From Geosiphon pyriformis (lineage: Eukaryota; Glomeromycota; Glomeromycetes; Archaeosporales; Geosiphonaceae): a stretch of DNA of 64,000 nt. The DNA is taken from NCBI GenBank assembly GCA_016748015.1, contig JAAOMT010000617.1, positions 314,257 through 378,256 on the forward strand, read 5' to 3'. A program made the position numbers and the translations under genes. A model generated the notes under the pieces. The model was not told where the DNA came from, did no database searches, and saw only the letters and a program-made list of their open reading frames with translations. Of the stretch, positions 62,667 through 64,000 are shown one piece after another (positions within the stretch are counted from its first letter, which is position 1; each line of letters starts with the position of its first letter).

Positions 62667-63060
62667 AATACTGTTACCAGTTGAAATTTGAATTAAAATT
62701 AGCATAAAATTATCTTTCTGATTCTTATTATTAATTAGTATTAATTATTCAATTTAAAATTGGGTTATAAGATTTAAAATTAATGTAAATTTTACTTAAA
62801 CTGTTTAATATTTATTTAAACTTTACTTGAATTGCTTAAAATTTATCTGAATTATCTAAATTTTACTATAAACTACCAATTTTAATAAATTAAAATAATT
62901 CTTTAATGTTTTGAATTTTAATTTTCAACTAATAACAATAATTTTAGCAGTATAAAGTTTTTGATTATTAAAGTTTTATTCTTAAGATATAACTAATATT
63001 AATCAAAAAATGTATTGATTAGATTTAAAAAAAATCTAAAAAGTTTTATACATTTTGGCA
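62667..63060 (+). repeat. Degraded family-1 LTR fragment
   Basis: tgttaccagttgaaatt..., then ttagcataaaattatc and attattaattagtatta follow the first 80 bases of the family-1 LTR (15288-15365). Further likeness fades; the right end is uncertain. Confidence 0.6.
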
Positions 63061-63545
63061 AATGCTTTTTTGAAAACTTTGAACAAGCAATCACAATTAC
63101 AGTCTATTTTTAAAAATTTATTACTTTTTAAGATTTAGTTATTATAATAATATATTTTTATATACAGTTTGTTTAATTTTTTAATATTATTAAAAATTAA
63201 TCATTATATATAAAATAGCCATATAAACTAATTAAATTAAATATAAAACCTAAAAACTGCACTTTTTTTTTACAATAAAACCAAAACCAAAAGATTGCTT
63301 TTGTATTTTTAAAATATTTAATAACAAATTTATTAAGAAATATTCAAATAAAAAAATTAAACAAAAACCCAAAAAAATAACAAAAAATAAATATTTTTAG
63401 ATACTTACTAAAAATTTAAAAATAAATGAAAATATTAAAAAATAAATTACCTATTTTATATAAGAATAATTCTATATTATTTGAACATGTAAAATTTTTG
63501 TATTTAAGTTTTATTTAATAATGTATATATTACAATAATACTTAC

Positions 63546-63651
63546 ATAAATATGCTTAATCATTTCATCAACTATTTTATTGCCGCTTGAAAAGGCCCCG
63601 GTAAAGTTTTCAAAAAATATAAAACGGCAAGCATTGCAGTAGTTACTTCCA
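63546..63651 (-). CDS. Orphan exon resembling Glomeromycotina kinase family
   Basis: A 106-base exon-like island (acceptor tag at 63652-63654, donor gtaagt at 63545-63540 on the minus strand) encodes 35 residues in one frame, with YCNAC followed by FIFFENFTGAFSSGNKIVDE. I recall the pattern C-N-x-C ... F-x-x-x-W/F-x-S-G-N-x-x-V/I-D-x-x-I ahead of the catalytic domain in the expanded protein kinase family of arbuscular-mycorrhizal fungi. It holds several of the few CpGs in this desert. No catalytic domain is found downstream, only AT-rich DNA and an LTR scrap, so it is probably a remnant; upstream exons, if any, lie beyond the window. Confidence 0.5.
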
Positions 63652-64000
63652 CTATTTTAATATTCTTTTGAGACGTTGGAAACTTAAAATCTTTTTATAC
63701 AAAATTTATAAAGAATCAGTCTATGAAAAACTATGAATTAATTAAATCAAACATTTAATTACATATATTTTATTTTATAACATGTTTTGAAGATCTTATT
63801 TTTAATCAAGAAATATTGAATTATTTTAACTTATATGTATAATCAAGTGTTTTAAATTCCAAAAATTAATTTTCTAATTATAATGTTTGATTATTTTTTG
63901 AAATAAAAGAAAATCTACAAATTTAAAATTTTTAATTGAAACATTAAACTTTTTTTTCAAAATTTATTGTAAATTAGCACTGAATTTATTGATTATAGCA
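63652..64000. other. AT-rich end of window
   Basis: Nothing recognised. Confidence 0.4.

Noticed and set aside
1-64000. tRNA, rRNA or CRISPR array
   Set aside because: Looked for TTCGA-type T-loops with acceptor pairing, rRNA-like blocks and evenly spaced direct repeats; none was convincing. The evenly spaced 12-bp repeat at 42121 has no spacers.

Overview
This 64-kb window is very AT-rich, intron-containing, transposon-dominated eukaryotic DNA. The retrotransposon proteins (Gypsy gag and pol, LINE ORF1 and ORF2), a 7TM receptor-like gene with eight short exons and a Cys-rich kinase-type exon all look like arbuscular-mycorrhizal-type fungi (Glomeromycotina). The wording of the transposon proteins reminds me most of Geosiphon pyriformis. 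That species call rests on memory, not on a search.

Layout. 1-3174: family-1 LTR inside the gag of a minus-strand Gypsy, followed by that Gypsy's 5' LTR. 4140-5720: first arm of a ~1.5-kb inverted repeat. 6262-18780: an old minus-strand LINE split by Gypsy element 1 (6370-17274), which has gag, protease, a Cys-rich segment, a dUTPase domain, RT, RNase H, integrase and a third ORF; its 3' LTR is split by a nested reversed LTR. 18781-27690: AT-rich desert with decayed LINE pieces on both strands. 27690-34543: one near-complete minus-strand LINE. 34544-42781: Gypsy element 2, with a textbook -1 frameshift site at the gag-pol boundary. 42786-44240: desert.

44240-50900 is the main host-like island: the intact-looking 7TM gene (44636-46398, minus) and a decayed Sel1-repeat gene. 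50900-56150 is desert with LINE tails. 56150-60650 is a second host-like island: the other inverted-repeat arm, a decayed spliced gene and a decayed DDE-type transposase-like gene. 60650-64000 is desert with LTR scraps and one orphan kinase-family exon near 63600.

The window is a mosaic. CpG-containing, intron-bearing host-like islands sit among CpG-poor transposon layers whose ORFs are mostly broken by C-to-T type stops (CGA to TGA, CAA/CAG to TAA/TAG, TGG to TGA), as expected from cytosine methylation and deamination or a RIP-like process. Only the 7TM gene looks functional. The most interesting content is in the two Gypsy elements: the dUTPase and Cys-rich insert, the third ORF running through the polypurine tract into the LTR, and the T-TTA-AAC slippery site.
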